From Diadema setosum (lineage: Eukaryota > Echinodermata > Echinoidea > Diadematoida > Diadematidae), in contig CM067079.1 in NCBI GenBank assembly GCA_033980235.1, forward strand, positions 27,733,562 to 27,797,561: 64,000 nucleotides of DNA. The letters run 5' to 3'. The position numbers and the translations under genes were made by a program. The notes below the pieces were generated by a model, which was not told the origin of the DNA, did not search any database, and saw only the letters and a program-made list of their open reading frames with translations. This document shows, piece by piece, positions 11,387-22,302 of the stretch (the stretch's first letter is position 1; every line of letters begins with the position of its first letter).

Positions 11387-14300
11387 CTATGGAGACAAGC
11401 ACAACGATTGGGAAAACATAAATGACCTCTAGTCGAAAGATATTACATGCTCTTTTAATCCTCGGAGAAAAAAAAAATCTGTTTTTTTTTTTCCTCTCAA
11501 ACAGATCATACCAGTTATTCTATCTTTTTCTTGCAGAATGATACCACTCAGGATTTTGTAAGATTTTGTAAGATTTTATTGACTCTATCGCCCCCCTCTC
11601 GGGGTATGAGAGTACAAACATATTTACAATGTATGAATACAAAAATATAAGTGATAATGTACATGTACGTATGAAAATAACAGATATGAATAAATATGTT
11701 TACAAAACAAGGCGTAAAGGACGTTTAACTACTCTACCACTACGTGTACAAACATTCACATCTACTTTACTTTCTACAAAAATACTGTCTTTCTTCTTTG
11801 GTATTGAAGAGAACTGAAACATAATAATTCTGACAAATTTGGCTAGTTTTTTCAAATGGCAAGCATTAGTTGAATTGAATAATTTGGCCATATGTAATGC
11901 ACTTGGTCTACTGGCCGTCAAGCTACTTGGTAAATACAATAATCTCTCTTTGTTGAAAAAGGGACAAACAAAAATATAATGAAATTCATCCCCTATATCG
12001 TCGGATGAACAAATAGTACAATGCAATTCATCTGTCAGGCTTGCATCAAACCTGCCCTTATTAACGGGTAATCAATTAGATATACATCTGAATTTACTTA
12101 ATGTAATATAATCTTTCTTACACAAGACTTGTAAATACTTCTCTAACACCAAATTATCCTTAAACATTCTATAATTTGTACAGATTCTATTTGACCATGT
12201 TGCTGCTCTCCACTCTTGAATAAACATATCAAAAAGTCTCAAAAAGTCTAACTTTTGAGGTGTGTGAAATCCATGCAGCACTAAATCCACCCCCTTGTGC
12301 TAACCACACATTCCCTAGCCCTGCATAATAAAAAGTATTTGCGATAGATAATAACCATTGTGATTTTGACGGGGAGTGTATGTCTCCTTGTAAATGCAGA
12401 AGAAATTTGAAAATTGTACATGAGTGTTTGGTTTCTTTTCCCTTGACTAATCTCAACCAGAATCCAATCATTCGACATTTAATATGGATAATCAGCTCGA
12501 TATTTTTTGCTTGTTGGTACAGTGCATCCTGGTGAAGACTTGTTTCTGAGGTTATTGTGATTATCGTCGTATTATCGAACCCCACCCCCCTCCCACACAC
12601 ACACACAAATCAACCAGCCAAAAAAAAAAAAACCAACAACAAAACAAACAGATTACCAGACAAATGACGATGTGTCCGTATTCCATCAAAGTATGAATCG
12701 CCTGGTCTGGGTTTACATCGTTACTGCTATACAATTGGCCTGCATTTTGATATGTTTTCCTTCGCAAGGATCTACTGGTACATGATCTGGGCCCTTACAG
12801 AATTGCCCGGGGCAAAGTCATATAAATAGTATACTAGCTTGCTCAAAATTCAAACCTTCAAGGAACTTGCACATTGAAATCTGCATTCGGGAATGCCCGT
12901 TGTTCTACTCGAGTCATAGCAGACATTGGGACCTAGCAATCCGGTCCAAAGGAGGAACTTCCATTTTTGAGATTTTAATCGTGAAGTCCACTGGAGAACG
13001 CCCTCCTCTGAATTACTGTAAAAACAGAAAGAAAATGAAAACAGAAAACGAGCCTACCTGATCCGGGCAAAGCGTCCCTGTCCCGCAGGTACAGCCGATA
13101 ATCACCCTGGAGACTCGGGCATAGAATGTTATACACGAAGGCCCTGTCCTCTCCCACACAGCTGGATACGATGTAAGCGTCATAGAGTTTTTCCGCTGAA
13201 CTCCTGCTGCCGCTGCCGTCAGCAAAAGGACCTGCGACATGGCGGGAAAAAGGGGGAGGTTATTGAAATTAAGTTGTAAAAAGTATATTCAGCCCACTTG
13301 AATACTAGTACGATCGATCCAAACAAATCAATGTTAATCCAGTCGATAATTAGGCCCTACGCCAAAGAGAGATGTAAATAAAACTTTGGCTCTTCGAGGT
13401 TTTTGCAACTGATTTCACAACTTAAGTATCAAAAAATGGAAGGGGATGTTGCTCGATGCTCTGTGTTCGATGTTGGGTGGAAAAGAAAGAGTCCGCTTCT
13501 TTTTTCTTTTGCTAATGACTGCGTTATAGTGGCATGTTCTCTTGGGTGATTATCTTTGAGGTGATGGTTACATTTCCGTGTATGGGTCCGCTTAATTTTC
13601 ACATTTTTTTTTTTAATGCTGACAAACAACGAGCTTTGTCTGCTATAGGATGTTCAAAAACAAGCGAAGCAGAAAACGTCTCCTACTGTTTCAAGCTCTT
13701 ACCCTAACACATTTGACTGGTCATATGATTGCAACCATTCCACTGCAGTCGTAATACAGCCTGTTCTCTACGCTAAATGGTATTTGCTTCATGCAGTATA
13801 CGTATTTGGAATGAAAAGCGAAATTGAAAACTCACTATCACTCTCTGGGTCGGCGAGATAACTGTGATGCAACAACTTGATGTCCACTCCGTGGCGTTTC
13901 CATATCAACGCGCATGTGAGGAAAAAGGCAGCGAGAATGCACGCAACCAGCCAAATAGTTTTTGTATCTGTGATGGTGTCCTCAGGCTTTTCTACAAGAC
14001 CAGTGATTAAAAGAAAAAGAAGGAAAAACTAAGCTTCAGAGCAACTGATTAATGAAACGCATTCCATTATGCTATGACGTAAATAAACACTGATATTCAG
14101 TGTTTAAGCAATAGTCATGATGATCAAGAGCATACGTACTCAATTTGGACTCAACCCAACGGTGCACGTCACGAGACCGACACCAACGAGTCATACTGCC
14201 CAAGAGTCATACAGCTCACGAGTCATACAGCCCATGAGTTCGACACTTAGCTAACATGGCCCACGAGACCGACACATTAAGCACCGTGTTGTATATTTGT

Positions 14301-17300
14301 CGAACTCGTGGGCTGTTTTTACCTAGTGTCGGACTCATGGGCTTTATTTGCCTAGTGTCGAACTCATGGGCTGTATGACTCGCGAGTTGTATGACTCATG
14401 TACCTGTTTTCAATGTCGAACTCGTGGGGTGTATGACTCGTGGGTGTGGGTCTAGCGGGATGACCCCACACCAACGACCTCCTGTTTACAGGACCAGGCG
14501 TCATTACGATTAGAAAGACTAAGCTTCGCTAATAGCTGCAACCCACAGTACAGTGACCACAACTAAGTCACACGTTTGCGTACTGAAATATAATATGTAT
14601 ATTATATGTATATTCTTTCTATGGTTGCTGGACAGTGAAAATGTAACAACTTGCAAGAAAACAAAAATCTGCTGACATTTGTGTGTGCTTATTTTTTGTT
14701 TGTGCATATTTTGTGCTTTAGAGTAGAGTAAATCGAGAATCTGAAATGCAAGCGAGTAATATCTGCTTAAATGCAAAGAAAGGGAAAAGAGCCATGTGCA
14801 AGTTTTAGTAGATAGAAATACTGTTAGTAAGGCCTAGTTTTCGCAAGCATGGATCACAAACGAAATTGACTCTAGTGTTTAAAATGTCCTTGAAAATCAA
14901 TGATGTGTCGAGGAATTCGATTTGATCCGTTGGACACCAACATATCTAATAACAGAATTTACACACAGACATCCCACCTATCTTGAAATCGATGTTGAAA
15001 GGTCAACTGTGAACTATAGTAATCCTCGAAGCCCATAGCAGTGCAGTACGGGTCGCCAAGTGTCGCATGGTCTATTTCACGAAATAGACCATGCGACACT
15101 TGGCACCCCATAGTGCAGTTCGCCCGAAAGACAAAGAGCATCTATACCTCGCTGTTTAAAAACCAAAATCAACGCCAACTGTAACTTGTACTGTGCATTT
15201 CCTTGGTGAATTCAAACACCAATATGCCCTGTTGGTACGAATGACCTTTTTCTCTGCTCACGCGCAAAGTGGAACCCAGAAATAGTTTTAGTTGTCATCT
15301 GCAATGATACTCACGATAGGACAGCGTCAGATTCACAGCCATAAAGAAAGACGAGATCCAACATCGCACCATGTACACTCCCAGTGCTTCGTCTGTCACG
15401 TGACTTATATTCAACGTCAGTGTGATGTATGACGTCCTGTATGGGGGGGGGGGGACGATTCGAGTATTAGCTGTGTGTATGATGCAATCTCAGCATAATC
15501 TTCTTTGTAGAATGGTGTTACGACACACAGTGCACTAATACAGCATGCATACATAGTCAGCTTTCGTATTCAACTTTTCTAAAGCAACATAAAAACACAT
15601 ACACAACTATATGCGAAAGAAATAACCATGCACGCAACATATTTCAGCTAATCTATTTTCTTTGTACCCACATAAATGGGGAAAAAAAATAATAACAAGC
15701 GAATAAAAAACGAAGAATGAACACAATTTCAAAACTTTAAAAAATACACGCTACACACATATGAATAAGTAAATAAATATGTCAATAATATTGTTTACAA
15801 TTATGAGTGCATATAAAACAATTTTAAGTCATAGCGCAATCTTACGCATGTGCACAGGGAGTCTTGGGATTCATATCTGTCTCGCTGACGTCACTCTGTT
15901 CGTAGCCCGAGTTATGCCATTGGATGAAGTCGACGGAAAAGAAAAGGTCCAGGGTGGCGTTGTACTTGTACCAGTCGTGTGAGATGACCCAAGACGGGTT
16001 CTTCACGTAGAACGTGCATACAAACACGGCGTCCCCGCCCGGAGCAACGGCGAGGTCATTGCAGCGCGACGAGTCCTCCTCGTGGATGGCGATCGGATTT
16101 ACAGGGGAAATAGGGTCTGCAATAATGACGATCCACAGATAAACAATGTGTGACAAAAACGTCGCAATCTATAGTAAATCTGGTACTGATAACAACCACT
16201 CTCTCGTTGGCCTCCTATAGTACCTTAGAACATCATTTTCCCCATAACAACAATTAGTTCAAGCATACGACTTGTTGTTCCTTTACAAGATAATTCAAAA
16301 TTTAAAATTCTTTATCACCGTCTCCGTTATACTGCCAAAGAGAAGAAAGTAATTTCCACTCCATATGGAAAAACTTTATTCCTGCATATTTACCACACTA
16401 CACTGCAAGAAATTATAACAAAAATGATATCAAATAGGCATACACTTCTGCAACCATCAGTACGCAAAGATTGTGCTGACAAATAATAAATAATAAAAAA
16501 ATAGAAAATAAGAAGAAAATATAGGACACTTTTTTATCAAAAGAATCAAGAATATTCATTGTTGGAAGCAAGTGAGGTATCATTGGAAATATTCTATTTT
16601 ACTCCATCTGGTGAAGGACTTACTTTAACGTTTGCGAGCAAACGCTTTATTTTGCATCGCTCTCACTGTAGTGTCACGATACGCGCTCCGGTCTCAATTT
16701 CTCCAAGTACTTAGGTTTAGGATAAAGGCTATGTTAGAGTTTTAGGTTTAGTTTGACGTGGTAATTATAGGATTAGGACTGGGGTAACATTTGTGGGAAG
16801 AATTATGTTTGGCTTAGCGTGCAGACATTTCGTGAGAGCTATGTCGCAAGAATATCATCTAATATTTTGCTGTACCTGATACCGTCAAAGTCATGCTGCG
16901 TGAGATGGTCGACTCCCCGTTGGACGCCATACAGGTGTACCTCCCTTCGTCGCCGCAGCCAACCGATCTGATGGTCAGGGACTGGTTACTTTTCTGCAGC
17001 ACGTACGCGCTTGCCGCGGGGTCGGCGCTAGAGGGCGTCAACTCGAGTGGTTTGCCCTCGAAGTACCAGTGAATGGTGCAGAAATTGTCGCTTACTTGGC
17101 ATTTCAGCTCGCGAGCTTTACCGAGGTCTGCGTAGACAATTTCTGGATATTCCTCGTAGAGGAATGATAGAGGGAAAGTGCCCGAGGTTTCTGGAAAAGA
17201 AGAAGAAGAAGAAAACATTAAAAACAAGGTAATGAATGAGACTTTTAAATGTTAATATTTCGTCGACGAGATCATCATTTCGTCTACGAAATTACTGATT

Positions 17301-18354
17301 CCGTAACGAAATGGTCATTTCGTCTACGAAATGACTGATTCCGTAACGAAATAGGCCATGCAACACATGCAACACTATACAAAACTACGGTCCTTGTCCA
17401 TGGTTTAAGGGCTCACACCTGCAAATAAAATGGAATGTCCCTGACCCCTTCTCTAAATCGTACCAAAGATACCAAAATAAATAAAGAAAAAATTAATTAA
17501 AAATCAAAAATGCAGTTTGGCAGAAAACTGATTAGTTGCAGTTATTCAGTGTGAATTCCTCTACAAACTGCATTTTGGTTGGAAGATGAAAGCTTTTCTT
17601 TTGAATTTGAAGGGACTATGTGTCATTGGGTGCATGTACAGAAAATGGATGATTTTTTTTTTTTTTTTTGAGTGAAAAGAACTCAGAGTCTGGCTTTGCG
17701 GACCCTTGGACAGAGTTTGAGCTGAAGAACCCGCCTTGGAAATTTGATGGATGAAAGGATATATCTCACTTATCCAGGTTAGTGAAGATGAAACACTTTA
17801 TTTCTCCTAGCTAATTTACAGAATTTTTTAAATTTTGACATTTTAACACACGTCCCTATTGGGAATTATTCACCCGTGTGACAAAGATTCTACCATCTTC
17901 GTGAATTCAGGCCTAAGGGTTCTTGTTGTGTTTTTTTTATGTGGATTTGGAAAAGATCCGCTGACCCCTTCCCACCCATCCCATTTCTCACCCCTCCCCT
18001 CTCTCTCCCATTACCCTGGGTTTTTTCATATGTGTGTGTGTGTCTGTCTGTCTGTCTGTCTGTGCGTGTGTCTGCAATGTGTGTTTGTGCGTGTGAACTG
18101 ACGCGGGGTTTGTTGAGTTTGATAGACATAATTAATGATCAATCCATCCCTAATAAGCTATACTTTGAAAGAAAAATCCTGCTTTCTAGTGGAGGGGAGG
18201 GGGGCGAGAAAACAACAAGGAAAGCATTTAAAGGCTTACCATTTTGCTTCTTGGATTGCAGGCAGTCTCCTTCTTGGCTGGCTGCACCCCAAACGACGAA
18301 TGACGTAAACAGGAGGGTAAAACAAAGAGTCTTGGTCATGCATTGACTTCCCAT
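10455..18354 (-). CDS. Gene A: IL-1 receptor-family-like protein (2 Ig domains, TM, TIR), complete, 7 exons
   Basis: Predicted single-pass cell-surface receptor that binds ligand through Ig domains and signals through a cytoplasmic TIR domain, as IL-1R/SIGIRR/IL-1RAP family members do by recruiting MyD88-type adaptors (family knowledge). Exons: 18354-18240, 17190-16876, 16116-15846, 15436-15315, 13991-13836, 13231-13058 and 11386-10455. All junctions are GT-AG and all phases agree; total 2085 nt, 694 aa plus stop. Layout: signal peptide about 1-26; Ig1 in exon 2; Ig2 split over exons 3-4; TM about 286-305 followed by WKRHGVDIKLL, typical of the family juxtamembrane segment; TIR about 341-500 with box 1 LYDAYIVS (342-349) and box 2 RDRDALPGS (376-384); Ser/Pro-rich tail from about 500. 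Odd points: only two Ig domains, a Ser-rich insert inside the TIR domain, and box 3 reading AW rather than FW. The start ATG has A at -3 and G at +4. Introns hold LINE and hairpin elements. Ligand and orthology are not inferable here. Confidence 0.9.
11545..12510 (-). mobile_element. LINE remnant (post-RT C-terminal region) in gene A intron 6
   Basis: Minus-strand coding remnants in order: KHSCTIFKFLL-like text, LFDMFIQEWRAATWS, NYRMFKDNLVLEKYL, KFRCISN, in-frame TGA, then LPVNKGRFDASL, a Cys-rich HCTICSSDDIGDEFHYIFVC and RSGRVVKRPLR. The CxxC...HxxxxC pattern is the zinc-binding motif common after the RT in several LINE groups. The 3' tail is a repeated AAAATCTTAC (plus-strand position 11550-11580). 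One stop and one frame change separate the pieces. Confidence 0.75.
11700..12026 (-). pseudogene. LINE C-terminal zinc-binding segment, partial
   Basis: A 108-codon open frame from the LINE remnant. HCTICSSDDIGDEFHYIFVC gives a CxxC-H-C zinc site; RSGRVVKRP ends the protein. A single in-frame stop upstream separates it from the 12072-12290 frame, which carries EWRAATWSNRICTNYR. Confidence 0.7.
12585..12640. repeat. C-rich, (CA)n and A-rich low-complexity tract
   Basis: A run of CCCACCCCCC, then ACACACACACAC and a homopolymeric A tract. Intronic. Confidence 0.7.
13058..13231 (-). CDS. Gene A exon 6: TIR domain, boxes 1 and 2
   Basis: A 174-nt phase 1-1 exon. After a Gly/Ser linker it encodes KLYDAYIVS (TIR box 1, first beta strand) and YLRDRDALPGS (box 2, BB loop with the Pro required for adaptor contact in TLR/IL-1R proteins). 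Acceptor gtcgcag|GTC; donor TCAG|GTAGGC. Confidence 0.92.
13836..13991 (-). CDS. Gene A exon 5: stalk, transmembrane helix, juxtamembrane segment
   Basis: A 156-nt phase 1-1 exon. Short polar stalk, then a roughly 19-residue hydrophobic helix (IWLVACILAAFFLTCALIW) followed by a positive stop (KRH) and GVDIKLLHHSYL, resembling the conserved IDIVLWYR-like segment after the membrane in IL-1 receptors. Acceptor tcttgtag|A; donor ATA|GTGAGT. Confidence 0.88.
14168..14455. repeat. Mosaic inverted repeat built from ACGAGTCATACAGCCC-type words
   Basis: The left half repeats CGAGTCATACAGC, CATGAGTTCGACAC and CGAGACCGACAC in plus sense. The right half carries the reverse complements GGGCTGTATGACTCG, GTCGAACTCGTGGG and GTGTCGGACTCATG, each several times. 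The structure can pair in many registers. Lies in intron 4 of gene A; no coding signal. Confidence 0.7.
15055..15104. repeat. Perfect 24-bp-arm palindrome with 2-nt centre
   Basis: The arm GCCAAGTGTCGCATGGTC... is followed after 2 nt by its exact reverse complement ...GACCATGCGACACTTGGC, all 24 positions matching. Weaker symmetry extends outward (GGGT/ACCC). In intron 4 of gene A. Confidence 0.9.
15315..15436 (-). CDS. Gene A exon 4: C-terminal part of second Ig domain
   Basis: A 122-nt exon, phase 2 in and phase 1 out. It translates to a strand pair ending DEALGVYMVRCW, the F-strand region with the second Ig cysteine, then VNLTLSY, the G strand. It is too short to stand out as an open frame, but is bounded by acag|G and C|GTGAGT and matches the neighbouring phases. 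Splitting one Ig domain over two exons is usual in IL-1R family genes. Confidence 0.85.
15846..16116 (-). CDS. Gene A exon 3: N-terminal part of second Ig domain
   Basis: A 271-nt exon, phase 1 in and phase 2 out. Contains AVFVCTFYV (B-strand Cys) and HDWYKYN (core Trp). The DWYKYN motif resembles the WYK motif of IL-1R family Ig domains. The donor GC|GTAAGA lies just before an in-frame TAA, so splicing is required to complete the domain. Confidence 0.88.
16876..17190 (-). CDS. Gene A exon 2: first Ig domain
   Basis: A phase 1-1 exon of 315 nt holding one complete Ig fold: B-strand Cys in ELKCQV, core Trp in IHWYFEG, and the DEGRYTC F-strand motif. Extra Cys residues (DNFC and SVGCGDE) may form a second disulfide. 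The acceptor follows a long TTC-rich pyrimidine tract (cttttccag) and the donor is CAG|GTACAG. A single exon for one Ig domain with phase 1 ends is typical of exon-shuffled Ig modules. Confidence 0.9.
17256..17366. repeat. Direct repeats of a palindromic ATTTCGT...ACGAAAT word
   Basis: Two near-identical units containing CATTTCGTCTACGAAAT and GATTCCGTAACGAAAT, plus a third degenerate one. Each unit is itself palindromic. Intron 1 of gene A. Confidence 0.75.
18025..18095. repeat. (TG)n / (TCTG)n microsatellite
   Basis: TGTGTGTGTG then TCTG repeated, then degenerate GTGTG. Intron 1 of gene A. Confidence 0.85.
18240..18354 (-). CDS. Gene A exon 1: start codon and signal peptide
   Basis: Encodes 38 residues plus one base. 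The N-terminus has a hydrophobic core (TLCFTLLFTSFVVWGAAS), a classical signal peptide with likely cleavage after AAS. The donor reads G|GTAAGC, leaving phase 1. The first ATG has A at -3 and G at +4; a second in-frame ATG follows at codon 6, still upstream of the hydrophobic core. Confidence 0.85.
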
Positions 18355-18437
18355 TGTCCAAATTGTTGTCCGTCAGCCAGTCAGTTCGGACGACAGAAAG
18401 CAGCATCCGGTGCACTGGAAATGCAGTAATCGAAGAA

Positions 18438-18446
18438 CCTTTTATA
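18438..18446 (-). promoter_or_regulatory. TATA-like box of gene A
   Basis: TATAAAAGG on the minus strand, ending 84 nt upstream of the gene A start codon. This would give a transcription start near 18410 and a 5' UTR of about 55 nt. Position and match to consensus support it; transcription is not shown by sequence alone. Confidence 0.45.
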
Positions 18447-18466
18447 ATTATCATCCGAGCCCTAAA

Positions 18467-19090
18467 AGGACAGGTTCACCTTCATAGACATGTGGATTGA
18501 GTAAATCCAGCAATATTGGTAGAACACATCTGGGAAAGTTTGAGGAAAATCGGACAATCTGTTCAAAAGTTACGAACTTTTGTATTTTCTGCTTGTAGTC
18601 ACTGCTGGATACGAAGACTACTAAAAGTTACGAACTTCTGTAGTTTCGGCTTATAGTCATTGCTGGTTACGAAGACTAATATACAGCTTGTGATGTCACA
18701 TGTGCACAACAATATAAAGAAAACATAAAGAAATTCCAGCATATTTTCACTTTTCTCGAAAAAAAAATAACGCATGACTTGTCTTTTCAGAAGGTAGGGG
18801 AATGATATTATCCTTTAACATACGTTGTTGATAAGTTGAGGAAATGTGCATTTTTTTAATTGAATTTGTGAAATTGTCTTTATATTTTCTTTATATCGTT
18901 CTACGCACATGACATCATACACTGTAACAGTCTTCTCGTCTAGCAGTGACTGCGCAGATACTTTAAAAATTCATATCTTTTGAATGGATTGTCCGATCCC
19001 CCCACCCCACATATCTTTTACTGATCTATTCTATTAATTTTGCTGCATTCACCCAATCCACGTGTATATTATGAAACTAGACTTCCCCTT
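18467..19090. mobile_element. TTAA-type hairpin element, family 2, next to gene A promoter
   Basis: Starts AGGACAGGTTCACCTTCATAG and ends with a diverged mirror copy. The interior shares GTAGAACACATC, AGTTTGAGGAAAATCGGACA and CAGTCACTGCTGGA-like words with the copies at 19162 and 22303. Its left edge lies about 20 bp upstream of the gene A TATA-like box. Left flank CTAA rather than TTAA. Confidence 0.75.
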
Positions 19091-19161
19091 TGTGAAGATA
19101 AAAGTGAATTTAGCAAAGAAGAGAATAGATTACACGAAATACACAGAGGCACCTTCATTAA

Positions 19162-19725
19162 AGGACAAGTCCACCTTCATATACATAAGGATTGAGAGAA
19201 TGCAGCAATATTAGTAGAACACATCAGTGAAAGTTTGAGGAAAATTGGACAATCCGTTCAAAAGTTACCATACGAATATTTAAAGTATCTGCGCAGTCAC
19301 TGCTGGAAGAGAAGACTACTACAGTGTATGATGTCACATGCGTACAACTATATAAGGAATAAAAAGAGAATTTCACAAAACTTTACTTTTTGAATAAAGT
19401 GCACATTTCTTCGACTTGCTACTGACGTATGTTAAGGGTAATATCATTCCCCCTGCCTTCTGAAAGAGAGAAGTCGAGTGTTCTTTTGTTATGCGAGAAA
19501 AATGGAAATATTTTGAATTTTCTTTATTATTTCTTTATATCGTTGTACTCATGTGACATCACAAGCTATAGTAGTCTTGTCATCCAGCCGTGACTGAGCA
19601 GAAACTTCAAAAATTCATAACTTTTTAACGGATTGTCCGATTTTGCTCAAACTCTCATTTATGTGTTCCCCACTAATATTGCTGCATTCACTCAACCCAC
19701 ATGTCTATGAAGGTGAACTTGTCCT
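19162..19725. mobile_element. TTAA-type hairpin element, family 2, intact ends
   Basis: Ends AGGACAAGTCCACCTTCAT and ATGAAGGTGAACTTGTCCT, flanked on both sides by TTAA (19158-19161, 19726-19729). The two halves are inverted copies of each other. No open frame. Confidence 0.85.
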
Positions 19726-19729
19726 TTAA

Positions 19730-20402
19730 GTCTCTGTGGGCCACATTAATCTCCTGTCCATTGGTTTATGTGTAAAATTTGTGCACGTTTTTGACTCATT
19801 GACACAAAAAGAGGTAACATGGATTCATTGATCCACACAAACGTCTGCGATGACGCAGGAGTTATACAGCAGCTCGCCAAGTGAACAATCCACTCCTATA
19901 TTCTTCTACAAGTGACAAAAATACAATGCAGTATCACGCCACACGAGCAATATATAAGTTCAACAACATGGATACGATGTATGAAAAATGGGTGGGAAAT
20001 TATTATCCTGAAAATAGTATATCACTGCCGGCTACAGGAGTTCAAAGTATAAAGATGATACGAAAAGTGTGAAAAAATAAGGGAACATCACATTTTTTTT
20101 ACATGTATGCCTACTAACTGATGACCGCTGATCAACTTCATTCTTTCATTCATTCATGTTTTTTTTTTTCATTTCCAATCAATTATATAGGTAAGTACAA
20201 ACGTCAAAATGATAACATATCTTCTAACATATAATGCATATACATTTCTATGACGGAGTGGGAATTTATAGGACTATGATATAGGATGGAAATCAGAATA
20301 TGGGTGAAAATGAGCTGCTTGGTGGAGGTCTGCACGCTCTTCAGCTTGTTTTTCTGGGAATTATAGTTACGCTGTCGCACGTTGTACCCACAAACATACA
20401 CA
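19730..20402. other. Unannotated intergenic stretch
   Basis: No motif-bearing frame, repeat or RNA seen apart from short T and A runs. Confidence 0.4.
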
Positions 20403-20520
20403 TAAGTGGTCCCACCTCACATCCAACTGGACCCCATGGAAGACCAGCTTAACGTAGCTGAATATGGGCTGTCCAGCCATCTTCTCAGATAGAAAATGAA
20501 CAAACAAAACAAACAAACAC
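20403..20520 (+). mobile_element. 5'-truncated SINE tail
   Basis: Carries only the 3' half of the SINE found at 31.25-31.62 kb: CATCCAACTGGACCCCATGG, GAATATGGGCTGTCCAGCC, then an ACAAACAAAC tail. Confidence 0.8.
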
Positions 20521-20594
20521 CACTATATACTCCTGAGTGATGTCTATTCTATTACGACTGTACCTCCCGATAATGTCAACTTCATTTGTGCTCA

Positions 20595-21015
20595 TGGGCG
20601 GCGCAGCCGTGGGGGCCGTGGGGGCTCAGCCCCCCACACTTTTTGTGCACCATACAAAAGAATACATAAGGTGTCATCACTTTGGGCCCCCACACTTTTT
20701 TCAAGCCGGAAGTACGTAAATGGCACTAAAATAGAAATAGATAGAGATCTTGAAGTATGGAGGCGGTAAGGTTATGTTTTTTTTTTTTTCTGTGAAGACC
20801 TTTTTTTTTTATAACATCTGGAAATGGGGGGGGGGGAGAGAGAACGAGCTGAGGACCTTTTTTTGTTTGTTTGTTTTTGCTTGTCCGCTTAAGAAACCAG
20901 GAAGTGGACGGGGAGAGATGAGCTGAGGACCTTTTTTTTTTTTTTTTGCTTGTTAGCTCCTGAAACCCGGAAGTGGGCCCCCACACTTTTGAAAACATTG
21001 CGCCGGCCCTGGTGA
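20595..21015. repeat. Dispersed repeat with GGGCCCCCACACTTTT ends
   Basis: Left boundary GGCGGCGCAGCCGTGG; the words CCCCACACTTTTT and GAGCTGAGGACC each recur, with poly-T runs; right boundary CATTGCGCCGGCCC. The internal 60-bp segment GGACCTTTTTTT...GAAGTGG is present three times. Confidence 0.55.
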
Positions 21016-22302
21016 TAATTCTATTTTCACGAGTTGGTACTCTCTTATATTTCGTTTTTTTCAGGATAACAGAAATTGTGGCGAATGCAGGGAATGGTTC
21101 CCTCCGTCGTAGATCGTTAACCCTGTCACCTGACCCTTAGAAGGTGAAAGTTCATGTTCCATTGTGGACAGGTATTTCGTGTCATTTTACAGCACAACTG
21201 TCGCGCCCCAAGGCACAGATTCGGCATTCAAATATGGAAAATACCATGAAATAAATGAATAATGTCATCAAAGACTGTAACCTAAATTCTTTAGATAGAG
21301 GAAATACCTGTGCATTTTAGTTAAATCTGATCTTCTCTGAAGCGTGTCATCAAGATAAAATGCCTTTGTCACACCAAAGCGTTTTCAACTCAGTCATTTC
21401 TATTCTTGATTTGCGAAATGCATGCATTTCTACTCTGCAATGCACTTTTGATTCTCAGAATTCGTTATAATTTCAATAAAATGCCAAAAAAAAAATCTAG
21501 CTAATCTCCTATACTGTATGCATTTACAGTATCATGACTATGACATAGACCATGGAGTTAGTAGCTCCATGGATAGACAGAGACTACATCACAGTTTTAC
21601 ACCCATTAAAGTCTTAATTACCCTTTCCTTGTGAGAGAATTATAATGTTGACTATGATGAGGTTTGGGTAAACCGTGCATTCAAATTGAAAACATACTAA
21701 CTTATTCACTATTTTCTGTTTTATTAGAAGATTCGAAAAGAATCATAATTTTTTTTACAAATGACTTGCACGATTAAAGTAACAAAATCACAAATCATAA
21801 ATAGGGAAGTTGAAGGAGGTAACAAATAAAGAAATGAAATAACGAAAACAGTATCCCTGAATTTACTTCGTCTTGAATACTGATACCCACTGTTTTTCAA
21901 GTGCATGGTGGATTGTTTGTGTTATTTGGTCTGTGCATCTTAAACAATAATTCTCAAATATTTGATCAGCATGTTGAATATCTTGATTTCACATGGGTTC
22001 TTACAATCGGTCGGCTCATTGTCAAGCCCCGCCCACTAAAACTCAAAGACCATGAAACGTCAGTTGCTTTATACCACCCCACTATACAATGGCATATTTG
22101 TATGCTGTCACAATAGCTATGTGGTATTTTTGCTTGTTTTTGTACGACTTTACACACTTTTCACGACATATAGTGCAGTGAGTGATATCGTTATCGTAGC
22201 TAGCAGGGGAGTGTTCACCATTTCAAAGGAAAAGGGTCAAGAGGTGGTACGGGATAGAAATACAGAGCGCTTATAGTTGTAAACAAGTGATCCTATCTTT
22301 AA
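21016..22302. other. Unannotated intergenic stretch
   Basis: Only short frames, none with motifs. A small inverted word pair (CCATGGAGTTAG/CTCCATGG) lies at about 21550. Confidence 0.4.

Noticed and set aside
17859..18346. Plus-strand frames of 80-135 codons
   Set aside because: They cross a TG microsatellite and the antisense of gene A exon 1. No motif.
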